Source of the DNA: Methanomicrobiales archaeon
GTDB lineage: Archaea; Halobacteriota; Methanomicrobia; Methanomicrobiales; Methanoculleaceae
Length of the DNA stretch: 33,202 nucleotides
Direction of reading: 5' to 3'
NCBI GenBank assembly: GCA_019136335.1
Contig: JAGVUK010000212.1
Location: 1-33,202, forward strand
Position numbers and translations under genes: made by a program. Below, in pieces: positions 7,465 to 15,555 of this stretch (position 1 is its first letter; every line of letters begins with the position of its first letter). The notes under the pieces are model-generated. The model was not told the origin of the DNA. It saw only the letters and a list, made by a program, of their open reading frames with translations, and did no database searches.

Positions 7465-8331
7465 ATGACCTCGCTCGCAATATCTGGTGTAGGAAAGGTG
7501 GGGGGCGAGACGGCATTTCTCTCCGCCGCGCTCGGTCTCGCCGATGAGATCATCCTCTATGACGCATATGACCCGATCCTCCGGGCCCAGGTACTCGACC
7601 TGCAGCACACGGGTATCGACGTTACGGTCTCCACCGATACGGCGGCAATGCGGGACGCCGACATCTTCATCTTTGCAGCAGGCACTCCGAGAACGCCTGA
7701 CATCAAGACCCGGGCGGACCTCCTGGAGGCCAACATCCCCGTGGTGAAGCGGTGCAGTGAGCATCTCCAGGACTTTTCAGGGGTCGTCATAACCATCACG
7801 AACCCCATGGACGCAAACAACTACGCCCTCTGGAGAATGATGGGGATCGAACGGGAACGGTGCATCGGGTTCGGCGGCCAGCTCGACAGCGCCCGCTTTG
7901 CTTGCCTCCTCCGCGAGGCGGGGATCCCGGGGCCCGCCTGGGTGCTCGGCGAGCACGGCGAGCACCAGGTGCCGCTCTTCTCGAAGGCCGGCACGTATGT
8001 CGATACCGGGGAGCGGGAAGCACTCCTCTCCCGGATGCGGGGAGCAAGCATGGAGGTGATCCGCGGAAAGGGCGGTACGGTCTTTGGCCCCGCATACCAC
8101 ATCGTCATGCTGATACGGGCAATTCTTGAGGACCGGCGCGAGACGCTCTCCTGCTCATGCGTGCTCGACGGCGAGTACGGCCTCTCCGGCTGCTCACTCG
8201 GCGTCCCGGCCCGGATCGGCCGTGAGGGTATCCTCGGTATCGAGGAATGGGACCTCGACCCGTGGGAGGCGGCGAAGATGGCAGAGGCGGGAGCATTCGT
8301 GCAGGGCCTCTGCAGGAGGTTTGATGACTGA
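7465..8331 (+). CDS. Malate/lactate dehydrogenase family protein (probably malate dehydrogenase)
   Basis: NAD(P)-dependent interconversion of a 2-hydroxy acid and 2-oxo acid, most likely malate/oxaloacetate, feeding the partial citrate cycle of methanogens. The 288 residues contain the Rossmann loop GVGKVGG (8-14), an acidic residue after strand 2 (D33), the substrate loop AGTPRTPDIKTR in which R76 takes the place that favours malate over lactate, NPMDANNY (113-120), and the catalytic histidine in GEHGEH (H164). It is slightly shorter than the usual 300-310 residues. ATG 7465 gives the family N-terminus. A CTTTTA element near 7434 would suit a leaderless start. Its end overlaps polB by 8 bases. 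Confidence 0.88.
   Translation: MTSLAISGVGKVGGETAFLSAALGLADEIILYDAYDPILRAQVLDLQHTGIDVTVSTDTAAMRDADIFIFAAGTPRTPDIKTRADLLEANIPVVKRCSEHLQDFSGVVITITNPMDANNYALWRMMGIERERCIGFGGQLDSARFACLLREAGIPGPAWVLGEHGEHQVPLFSKAGTYVDTGEREALLSRMRGASMEVIRGKGGTVFGPAYHIVMLIRAILEDRRETLSCSCVLDGEYGLSGCSLGVPARIGREGILGIEEWDLDPWEAAKMAEAGAFVQGLCRRFDD
8312..8320 (+). promoter_or_regulatory. Strong Shine-Dalgarno for polB inside the dehydrogenase gene
   Basis: GCAGGAGGT ends four bases before the polB ATG at 8324, inside the last codons of the upstream gene. It fixes the polB start and argues for translational coupling of the two genes. Confidence 0.75.
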
Positions 8332-10783
8332 TCCGGCACCGGAGTCCCGTATCACTATCCCGGCTACTCTGGACGATTTCGGCAAGGTCCGGATCGGCAT
8401 CCACCAGGTGGAGTACAGCGTCGGCGTCGATATCCCGGTTATCCACATCTTTGGCCGGGATGCCACCGGGAGGGCTGTTCAGGTCAACGTGACCGGTTTC
8501 CGGCCCTACTTCTACGTGCCCGCCGGGCTGGTGAACAGCCCTTCCCTCCCAAAAGAGGTCGACGTTGAACCCGGCACGACCTACCGCTCCATCCGCGGCG
8601 AGCCTCTCCGGCGGCTCTACACCCGGCGCCCCGGCGACGTCCGCGCTGTTCGTGACGCTTTTGGGCAGCACTACGAGGCCGACATCCCGTTCACCACCCG
8701 GTTCATGATCGACTGCGGCCTTACCGCCGGTGTTGAGATCCCGGCCGGTAGCGGTGAACCGCTCGGCGGCACCGTCGAGATCGAGTACGACGAACTCGCG
8801 CCGGCCGAGGTCAAAGCTCCCGCCCGGACCTGCATCATGGATATCGAGTGCGTGGACGAGCAGGGGTTCCCCGAACCCGAACAGGACCCGATCATCTGCG
8901 TCACCTGCTGGGACTCGTTCGACGGGGATTATACGACGCTCCTCTGGCAGCCCGGGGGAGCCCCGGGCGATGCGCCCGAACTCCGCATCAACGAGCGGCA
9001 CCGGGTCGTCCGGTACCCTGACGAGGTCTCGATGCTCCGGGGGCTCATCGCCTACGTGAGGGAACGCGACCCGGACATCCTCTCGGGCTGGAACTTCGTG
9101 GAGTTCGACATCCCCTATATCCTGAAACGGATGGCGGCGCTCAACCTCCGCAGCGAGGACCTCGCGCGCCTCCCCGGCCAGACGGAGAGGAACGCCATCC
9201 GCGGGAGATCGATCTTCGACCTCCTCGGTGCCTACCGGAAGATGCATCAGGCCCAGAAAGAGTCCTACCGGCTCGATGCGGTCGCCGAGGAGGAACTCGG
9301 GGAGACGAAGGTCCGCTACAGCGGGACGATCACGGCGCTCTGGCGGTCCGACCCGGCGCGGCTCGTGGCGTACAACTACCGTGACGTCGAGCTCTGCGTC
9401 GGGATCGATCAGAAGAACAACATCATCGAGTTCTACCGGGAGATCGCCCGGTACGTCGGGTGCCCGCTCGACCGGACGCTGAACTCCTCAAACGTCATCG
9501 ACATTTACGTCCTCCGGAAGGCGTCGGGCAGGTTCGTCCTCCCCTCGAAGGGTCTCGCCGCCGGCGACGAGTTCGAGGGGGCGATCGTCTTTGAGCCCGC
9601 GACGGGCCTCCGGGAGAACGTGGTGGTCCTCGACTTAAAATCGCTCTACCCGATGGCGATGATGACGATCAACGCATCGCCTGAGACGAAGAACCCTGAC
9701 GGCGAACTGCGGGCCCCGAACGGCGTCCGGTTCTCCCGGGAGCCGGACGGGTTAACAAGGAGCATCCTCTCGGAACTCCTCGTGGAGCGGGACGAGCGCA
9801 AGCGCCTCCGCAACCGGTATCCCTTCGGGTCGCCGGAGTACGTCCTCTACGACCTCCAGCAGAACGTGCTGAAGGTGATCATGAACTCCTACTACGGAGT
9901 CTCGGGCTACACCCGGTTCAGGCTTTACGACCGCGAGATCGGTTCGGCCGTCACGTCGGTCGGGCGGGCGATCATCAGGCACACCCGCGACGTCATCACC
10001 GGTCTTGGCTACACGGTCCTCTACGGCGACACCGACTCCTGCATGGTCGAGGTCCCGCCGGGGAGCCTTGAGGAGACGACCGCAAAGGCAAAGGCGATCG
10101 AGTCCCGCCTGAACGCGAGTTACAGCGACTTCGCGAAGAGCGAACTTAACGCCGATACACACTACTTCTCCATCAAGTTCGAGAAGGTCTACCGCCGCTT
10201 CTTCCAGGCCGGCAAGAAGAAGCGCTACGCCGGGCACCTGGTCTGGAAGGAGGGGAAAGACGTCGACGAGGTCGACGTCGTCGGGTTCGAGATCCGGCGG
10301 AGCGACTCCCCCCAGATCACGCGCGAAGTGCAGCGTGACGTCATCGAGATGATCCTCCGCGGTGATGCGTTCGAGGACGTGCAGGCATACCTGCGCGACG
10401 TCATCAGGAAGTACCGCCGCGGGGAGTACTCTCTCGACGAGACCGGCATCCCGGGCGGGATCGGGAAGAACCTCGATAGTTACGAGAACGACGACGCCCA
10501 TATCCGGGGCGCCAAGTATTCAAACGAATACCTCGGGACCGACTTCAAGCGGGGCAGCAAACCAAAACGTGTCTACATAAAGACCGTCACCGCGAAGTAC
10601 CCGCGCACAGACGTGGTCTGCTTCGAGTACGCCGACCAGGTGCCGCCGGAGTTCGTCGTCGACTGGGAGACGATGCTTGAAAAGACGCTCAAGAGTCCCC
10701 TCTCGCGGATCATCGAGCCGCTCGGGTGGGACTGGCACGACGTCGACCCGACGCGGACGACGCTCTTCGATTTCGGGATGTAA
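8324..10783 (+). CDS. polB: Family B DNA-directed DNA polymerase
   Basis: Replicative/repair DNA polymerase with proofreading. The 819-residue protein has an N-terminal domain, the 3'-5' exonuclease motifs Exo I (DIE, 173-175), Exo II (NFVEFD, 257-262) and Exo III (YNYRDVEL, 350-357), and the polymerase motifs A (DLKSLYP, 437-443), B (KVIMNSYYG, 517-525) and C (YGDTDS, 567-572), followed by KKKRYAG in the palm/thumb. All catalytic acidic residues are present, and no intein interrupts motifs A-C, which are frequent intein sites in archaeal PolB. The C-terminus lacks an obvious PIP box. The gene starts within the end of the dehydrogenase gene; why these two genes are linked is not evident. Confidence 0.96.
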   Translation: MTDPAPESRITIPATLDDFGKVRIGIHQVEYSVGVDIPVIHIFGRDATGRAVQVNVTGFRPYFYVPAGLVNSPSLPKEVDVEPGTTYRSIRGEPLRRLYTRRPGDVRAVRDAFGQHYEADIPFTTRFMIDCGLTAGVEIPAGSGEPLGGTVEIEYDELAPAEVKAPARTCIMDIECVDEQGFPEPEQDPIICVTCWDSFDGDYTTLLWQPGGAPGDAPELRINERHRVVRYPDEVSMLRGLIAYVRERDPDILSGWNFVEFDIPYILKRMAALNLRSEDLARLPGQTERNAIRGRSIFDLLGAYRKMHQAQKESYRLDAVAEEELGETKVRYSGTITALWRSDPARLVAYNYRDVELCVGIDQKNNIIEFYREIARYVGCPLDRTLNSSNVIDIYVLRKASGRFVLPSKGLAAGDEFEGAIVFEPATGLRENVVVLDLKSLYPMAMMTINASPETKNPDGELRAPNGVRFSREPDGLTRSILSELLVERDERKRLRNRYPFGSPEYVLYDLQQNVLKVIMNSYYGVSGYTRFRLYDREIGSAVTSVGRAIIRHTRDVITGLGYTVLYGDTDSCMVEVPPGSLEETTAKAKAIESRLNASYSDFAKSELNADTHYFSIKFEKVYRRFFQAGKKKRYAGHLVWKEGKDVDEVDVVGFEIRRSDSPQITREVQRDVIEMILRGDAFEDVQAYLRDVIRKYRRGEYSLDETGIPGGIGKNLDSYENDDAHIRGAKYSNEYLGTDFKRGSKPKRVYIKTVTAKYPRTDVVCFEYADQVPPEFVVDWETMLEKTLKSPLSRIIEPLGWDWHDVDPTRTTLFDFGM

Positions 10784-10806
10784 GAAAAGTTTTGAGGGTG
10801 CTCGGC

Positions 10807-11238
10807 TTACGCCAAGCCCCTCTTCGCGCGCTCTTCCTGGATAAAGGCACTGCGTTCGATATTCTTCGACCAGGCGATGCGGCCGCCGACGATCTGCCAG
10901 TTGCCCATCTCGAGGATCTCGATCCCCTCAGGAACCCGGGAGACGTTCGCCCCGCCGGGCACGACAAGGACCGCCTTATCGACGCTGATGTTATTTGCGG
11001 CAAGCGCCCGGGACTGATCCAGGAGTTCCTCGACGGCCTCCTTCGGGACCGCAGGGGCCATCTTCACGCTCACGACCACCCGCTCAGTCCTGCCGGCGAT
11101 CCGGCGGGAGAGCACACACTCCGGCTGCACACTGCCGTAGGTGGGATACCATGCAAACTGCCACCCTTCCTGGGGGGAGAACCGCCGGGCGAGGGCCTTC
11201 TTGACATCAAGATACGTAGAATCCTTTATGCCACCCAT
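10807..11238 (-). CDS. Hypothetical protein, possible nuclease-like alpha/beta fold
   Basis: A 143-residue soluble protein. The layout is helix (DVKKALARRFSPQEGW), strand pairs (QPECVLSRRIAGRTERVVVSVKMA), helix (KEAVEELLDQSRALAANN), strand (DKAVLVVPGG) and a basic C-terminal tail. The order helix, E..., V-V-V-S-V-K resembles the core of PD-(D/E)xK-like nucleases, but the acidic residue that should end the first strand is not obvious, so this is only a structural guess. The start at 11238 has GAGGA about 8 bases upstream and a TATA box at 11273-11282. It converges on polB with a 23-base gap. Confidence 0.65.
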   Translation of the reverse strand: MGGIKDSTYLDVKKALARRFSPQEGWQFAWYPTYGSVQPECVLSRRIAGRTERVVVSVKMAPAVPKEAVEELLDQSRALAANNISVDKAVLVVPGGANVSRVPEGIEILEMGNWQIVGGRIAWSKNIERSAFIQEERAKRGLA

Positions 11239-11272
11239 ATCAATATCCTCTGCTTTACTGTATGGTCACGGT

Positions 11273-11282
11273 CGAATATAAG
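11273..11282 (-). promoter_or_regulatory. TATA box for the 143-residue hypothetical gene
   Basis: Read on the minus strand the element is CTTATATTCG, about 35 bases before the ATG at 11238, leaving a short leader that holds GAGGA. Confidence 0.5.
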
Positions 11283-11421
11283 TATTATAGTTCTTCTCTT
11301 CCCGGTGTTCCCGCACGCACCCGGGGCGATCGCCGGCGGGTTTTCCCCCTCCCAGGCCGGTGCCGGAACAGCGGGCGCAAAAGCCGAACCGGACGGCGAA
11401 CCGGAATACCCCGGAGGAACA

Positions 11422-11430
11422 CTTTTATCC
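11422..11430 (+). promoter_or_regulatory. TATA box for the 210-residue hypothetical gene
   Basis: CTTTTATCC lies about 34-42 bases before the ATG at 11464. The predicted transcript start falls about 10 bases before the start codon, with no Shine-Dalgarno visible. Confidence 0.45.
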
Positions 11431-11463
11431 TACCACCGGTACTATGCGCCGGGGTTTGTTAGT

Positions 11464-12096
11464 ATGGCAGAGGCAACACAGACAGAGACCGGAGTTGTAG
11501 AGGCGTACGAGAGGCTGGCGCGCGAGGTGCTGGATCGGCCCGAGAGTATCCCGAGCGCCATCCACAATCTCCTCCTGAAACTGGCCGAGACGCATCCCGG
11601 GGCGGTCTACTGGATCGTCCGGAAGTTTTATCAGGAGTACCTCCGGCTCTATGTCTCGGATACCGGGTACATCGGTATCGCGGACAGGTACGAGCCGGAC
11701 CTGATGTACCCGGGCGATATCAACCTCTATATGGTGCCCGAGAGCCCGCAACCGAGTGATGTGGTCCAGATCACCTTCACCGATAAGAATGAGGTGAGCG
11801 TCTATGTCATCCACGGCCGGGTTCTCAGGTGCAACGAGGACCGGTCGATCCAGGTCGAGGATACCAGCACCGGGGAGGACTACCGGGTCGTCGACTGGAA
11901 CATCCTCGGAAAACTGGTCAAGGTCATCCCGTTCGGGTCCGCCGAGTGGCAGGAGCTCTTTCCGGCGTCCGGCATCCCGAAGGAGTGGCTCGTGACGTCG
12001 GTTGAGGAGAACATCCGTTCGCTCCAGGAGTCGGATGTCCGCGGGAAGGACGAGGCGATCTCGGAACTCAAGCGCCGCCTTCAGGAGCTGGTGTAG
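11464..12096 (+). CDS. Hypothetical protein of unknown function
   Basis: A 210-residue acidic, soluble protein with no recognised motif. The first 60 residues look helical (EAYERLAREVLDRPES; AIHNLLLKLAETHPGAVYW). The middle (about 75-150) has beta-rich segments including DVVQITFTDKNEVSVYVIHG, and the last 35 residues (EENIRSLQESDVRGKDEAIS onward) look like a coiled-coil tail. ATG 11464 is chosen over the much longer upstream-open frame because the TATA box at 11422-11430 lies just before it and upstream residues are low-complexity. Third-position GC use matches neighbouring genes. No partner is suggested by context. Confidence 0.75.
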   Translation: MAEATQTETGVVEAYERLAREVLDRPESIPSAIHNLLLKLAETHPGAVYWIVRKFYQEYLRLYVSDTGYIGIADRYEPDLMYPGDINLYMVPESPQPSDVVQITFTDKNEVSVYVIHGRVLRCNEDRSIQVEDTSTGEDYRVVDWNILGKLVKVIPFGSAEWQELFPASGIPKEWLVTSVEENIRSLQESDVRGKDEAISELKRRLQELV

Positions 12097-12230
12097 CAGG
12101 CGGAGATTCGCGACGCCCTTTTTGCTGCTGGAGAGGTCCTATGGGGTGAAGGGGGCCCTTCCGGGCCGCCTTCACGACCGGTTTCTTCCCCGCACGAACC
12201 TTTTTGAGGGGGAGCGATCTCTCCTCCCCC

Positions 12231-13214
12231 ATGAAACACCTTGTAGTGATCATCCTTGTCCTGCTGCTCATCCCGTCAGGAGCCCAGGCGCTGACCTTCC
12301 TCGGCGGGGACCAGCCGCGGATCGAGGCCCCCATCCCCGACGATGTGATAGCGTCGGGCGGGTCCGTGACCGTCAGCGCCCCGGTCGACAGCCTGACGGT
12401 CGCCGGGGGCATGGTGACGGTGGACGCGCCGGTCCGGGGCGACGTCATCGCCGCGGGAGGCACCCTGATCATCAACGGCGATGTCGGCGGGAAGGTGCTC
12501 GCCGCCGGGGGCGATATCGAGGTGAACGGAAACGCGACAAACGTCCTCATCGCCGGGGGCACGGTCCGGATCGGAAGAGATGCGGTCATCCTGCGGGACG
12601 CGGTGATCAGCGCAGGGGATGCCACGAACGAGGGAGTGGTCCTGCGTAACCTCACCGTCTCGGCCGGCACCTTCAATAACACCGGCACGGCCGGGAACGT
12701 GACGTTCGAGGAGGCGCAGGAACCGGCGCTGCCGCTGCCCGGCATCTTCTCGGTGCTTGCCGCGATCGGGTTCCTCATCCTCGGCCTCCTCCTCATCAGG
12801 TTCCTTCCCGGCCCGTTCTCGGCGGTGGTCCGGGAGGTCGAGAGGAGCCCGATCGTCCTCACGGTTCTCGGGTTTATTGCGATCATCGCAACGGCGATCG
12901 TCCTCCTGATCGTCGCCGTCACCGTCATTGGAATCCCCATCGCGCTCGTCGGGGGGCTGCTCTTCATCGTCGCCCTGATGATATCGTCGCTCTTTGTCGC
13001 ATACGCCCTCGGGGATGCCATCACCTCACGGGCGGGGTGGACACCGGGGCGCATGGGGATATTCGTCCTCGGGTTTGTGATCCTGCAGATCCTCTTCTTC
13101 ATACCGCTGCTTGGGACGATCGTCCAGATCGTCGCCGTCAGCCTCGGCTACGGCGGGCTGCTCTACGCGCTCAGGGGCGCCTGCCCGTTCCGCGCAGGCG
13201 GGGAGGCGGCGTAA
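12231..13214 (+). CDS. Secreted bactofilin-like beta-helix protein with C-terminal membrane domain
   Basis: A 327-residue envelope protein. Residues 1-20 form a signal peptide ending in SGAQA. Residues about 40-130 carry five imperfect repeats of about 17 residues following V(I/L)AxGGxVxVxxxV, the signature of a right- or left-handed beta-helix as in polymer-forming bactofilins. From about residue 170 there are four or five membrane helices (LAAIGFLILGLLLIRFL; IAIIATAIVLLIVAV; ALVGGLLFIVALMISSLFVA; VLGFVILQILFFIPLLG; IVQIVAVSLGYGGLLYAL). The passenger would face outside, unlike cytoplasmic bactofilins. GAGGGGGA about 20 bases upstream is a possible ribosome site. Function is unknown; a structural or sensing role at the cell surface is inference. 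Confidence 0.78.
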   Translation: MKHLVVIILVLLLIPSGAQALTFLGGDQPRIEAPIPDDVIASGGSVTVSAPVDSLTVAGGMVTVDAPVRGDVIAAGGTLIINGDVGGKVLAAGGDIEVNGNATNVLIAGGTVRIGRDAVILRDAVISAGDATNEGVVLRNLTVSAGTFNNTGTAGNVTFEEAQEPALPLPGIFSVLAAIGFLILGLLLIRFLPGPFSAVVREVERSPIVLTVLGFIAIIATAIVLLIVAVTVIGIPIALVGGLLFIVALMISSLFVAYALGDAITSRAGWTPGRMGIFVLGFVILQILFFIPLLGTIVQIVAVSLGYGGLLYALRGACPFRAGGEAA

Positions 13215-13249
13215 TCCCTTTTTCAGCCGGGGATCTTTCAGGGCGGGTC

Positions 13250-13366
13250 GGCGGGGATCCGGCGCCTCCCTCCTGTCCCGGGAGCCGTGGGGTCTTACCG
13301 GTGATGGCACCGGGCGGGGGGCTGGCTGTTCTCACTGTAGCAGCTATCGCAACCGGGGAAGGGGAC
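13250..13366 (-). repeat. Decayed fragment (F) of the dispersed GC-rich repeat
   Basis: The clearest match is at 13337-13366, where GCTATCGCAACCGGGG and AGGGGACC align with GCTATCGCCACGGGGG and AGGGGACC of copy A in the same orientation. CCCGGGAGC near 13279 also aligns. The rest has drifted. It lies between two converging genes and ends directly at the stop codon of the methyltransferase gene. Confidence 0.45.
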
Positions 13367-14884
13367 CTATGCGGCCTCTGTCCCGGCCCCGTTCCCCGCC
13401 GGGCATTCGACCGGCTCTACCCGGGTCCCCGGCAGGACCACGAGGTTGTACGCGCCGTGGTCCTTGTTGAAGCGGACGAGGACCCCATAGAGCTGGACTA
13501 TCTCACCGTAAGCGATATCCCGGAGCGCGTCGCGGTTCGGGCCGCGGAGGGTCGCGGGGATCACGGCGTAGACCGGGTCTCCTGGCGTTCCGTCGCAGAC
13601 CTTGTAGACCTTCGTCCGGTCATCGCCGAGGTTTCCCGACATCAGCGCGGCGACGGCGTTGATCGTTCGATCGACGTGCCGGCGGAGGTGGGAGAAGCGG
13701 GCGAACTTCGCCCCTGACGGGACCCGGTAGGCGTGCTGCACCAGTGCATCCTTCCGCAGGAGCGCTGAAGAGTACTTGATATCGACGTTCATGAACCGGT
13801 AGCCATCTTTCCCCTCTGCGAGCCGCTCCATCAGCCGGGTCGGCCGGATGTCGCCCTTCTGCTCGAAGGTCCAGCACCGCGCGGGGTTGCAGGCGGTGCC
13901 CCAGATGAACGAGCAGGGGCTGTGGATGGTAAGCCCCCGGTCGGCGATCGCGCGGACGGTCTGTCTCATCGCGGTCGCGTTCGCGAGGTCGGCGGGCTCC
14001 ACGACGACGATCGTCCCGTCAGGTGCGAGCCGTCCGGCAAGAGCGACAACAAGATCGGCACGCTGCTCGATCTCCATCTGACGGAGTTCACCGAGCACGT
14101 TCGAGAAGACCATAAGATCAATCCGGTCGGGCAGGTCCCTGCCCGTGATCTCCCCGATATCTTCTCTGATGGGTTTTTCCACCCGTACCGTGTTTCTTTG
14201 CGCCGCGGCTGCGGCCGGGACGAGGGCGTTGTACGCCTCGATATGTTCCTGTGATCGTTCGACGGCGTAGACCTCCGCCGACCCGCTCCCGATCCTCCCG
14301 AGGAGGTCGATGACGGCGAGCGGCACGACCCCCGGTCCGGTGCCGAGATCGAGGATGCGCATGTTGGGTTTTGCGAGCCCCCGGTTGATGACCTGCCAGA
14401 AGATGTGCTCGAACTGTACCAGGTAGACGGGCGCGTGGTAGGCGAGGTAGCCGAGGACCTGGTAGGCCTTCCGGTAACTCACCCGCTGTTCCTTCCAGTA
14501 CCTGCTCTTCTGGACAAGGATGGCGTTCGCCATCCGGTCGAGGACGGCAGGGTCGTCCCACGGCTTCCCCGTCTTCCTTACTATGTAGGACTCGACCAGC
14601 CGCTGGATGTAGCCGGGCACTTCAGGGTTCCGGAAGAACGCGAGCTGGCGCTCGCGCCCGGCATCATCGACCGTGAGGCACCCGGCTCCCCGGCGGGTGA
14701 TCACGTAGTCGTCGCCGGAGGGCCTGAGGGTGAGGCCAAGGCTATCGAGGTGCGGGCGGATCTCCCCGGCGAGGTGTTCGGGCGACTGCCCGGTTCCGAG
14801 GTCTTTTTGCAGTTCGGAGAGCCTGAACTCCGGCTTTGCACCCGCCCGGCGTTCCAGCGCTGCAACGATATCCCGCTCGCTCAT
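13367..14884 (-). CDS. Rsm22/METTL17-type SAM-dependent methyltransferase (ribosome-associated)
   Basis: A 505-residue protein resembling the Rsm22 family, which acts in small-subunit ribosome assembly. An N-terminal region of about 70 residues looks like a winged-helix domain. The Rossmann methyltransferase has the SAM motif LDLGTGPGVVPL at 178-189 and VEP after strand 4. Cysteines C324, C332 and C337 (PCSFIWGTACNPARCW) plus C430 are placed like the iron-sulfur ligands described for METTL17/Rsm22, suggesting a [4Fe-4S] cluster; the exact ligand match is inference. The C-terminal 70 residues look like an OB-type beta domain. Whether it still methylates RNA is uncertain, as mitochondrial relatives appear structural. 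ATG 14884 is the natural start. Confidence 0.82.
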   Translation of the reverse strand: MSERDIVAALERRAGAKPEFRLSELQKDLGTGQSPEHLAGEIRPHLDSLGLTLRPSGDDYVITRRGAGCLTVDDAGRERQLAFFRNPEVPGYIQRLVESYIVRKTGKPWDDPAVLDRMANAILVQKSRYWKEQRVSYRKAYQVLGYLAYHAPVYLVQFEHIFWQVINRGLAKPNMRILDLGTGPGVVPLAVIDLLGRIGSGSAEVYAVERSQEHIEAYNALVPAAAAAQRNTVRVEKPIREDIGEITGRDLPDRIDLMVFSNVLGELRQMEIEQRADLVVALAGRLAPDGTIVVVEPADLANATAMRQTVRAIADRGLTIHSPCSFIWGTACNPARCWTFEQKGDIRPTRLMERLAEGKDGYRFMNVDIKYSSALLRKDALVQHAYRVPSGAKFARFSHLRRHVDRTINAVAALMSGNLGDDRTKVYKVCDGTPGDPVYAVIPATLRGPNRDALRDIAYGEIVQLYGVLVRFNKDHGAYNLVVLPGTRVEPVECPAGNGAGTEAA

Positions 14885-14958
14885 GCCGTATCAGGTCGGC
14901 AGGGTGGGTAATACAGGTTGCGGACGGCGGGCCGGGATAGCCCCGGCAGCCCCCCTCG

Positions 14959-15555
14959 TCAGGGTGTGCCGCGACCCCGCTCTCCTGCCTCCCGCCCGAG
15001 CCGGAAGGCCGCAGCGTTGATCTCGACGGTCTTTCTTGGGACGCACCGCCGCACTGCCTCTTCGAGGGTCTCGGGCCGGAGCGGAATGCCCCGGGATGCG
15101 GCCCCGAGCATGACGATGTTCTGCGAGAGGATGCTCCCCGCCTCCTCTGCGAGACCTGCCGCGTCGATGCGAGCAACGTCGAGATCGGCAAGCGCGGCAA
15201 GGATGCTCTCTTCGTCGGGCACATTCAGGTTCTGCTGGTAGACCGACGTGGGGACGACGAGGTGCCGGTTCACCACGAGCCTTCCTTTGGCCGGGAGATA
15301 GTGGCGGTAGCGGAGGGCCTCGAGGAGGTCGAAGGCGATCAGGAGGTCGGCCGTCCCCGGCGCGATCAGGGGCCCGAACCTCCCGTCGATGCGGATATGG
15401 CTCTCCACCGATCCACCGCGCTGCGCCATGCCGTGGGTCTCGGCGCTCCGGACGGTCCGGTTCTCGATGATGCACGCCTCTCCGAGGACGTTCGAGGCGA
15501 GGACGGTTCCCTGGCCGCCGATCCCGACGATCAGGATATCGAACGAAGGTTTCAT
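14959..15555 (-). CDS. iorB: Indolepyruvate:ferredoxin oxidoreductase, beta subunit
   Basis: The gamma-domain subunit that works with IorA to oxidise aryl pyruvates (from aromatic amino acids) to aryl-acetyl-CoA with ferredoxin, or to run the reverse reductive carboxylation. The 198 residues begin with the family signature ILIVGIGGQGTVLASNVLGE (7-26) followed by AETHGMAQRGGSVESHIRI. ATG 15555 overlaps the iorA stop by 4 bases (ATGA), so the two are translationally coupled. Residues upstream of 15555 in the same frame are the iorA reading in another frame. Confidence 0.94.
   Translation of the reverse strand: MKPSFDILIVGIGGQGTVLASNVLGEACIIENRTVRSAETHGMAQRGGSVESHIRIDGRFGPLIAPGTADLLIAFDLLEALRYRHYLPAKGRLVVNRHLVVPTSVYQQNLNVPDEESILAALADLDVARIDAAGLAEEAGSILSQNIVMLGAASRGIPLRPETLEEAVRRCVPRKTVEINAAAFRLGREAGERGRGTP

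Noticed and set aside
8324..10783. Intein in polB
   Set aside because: Motifs A, B and C are intact and the length is normal for an intein-free enzyme.
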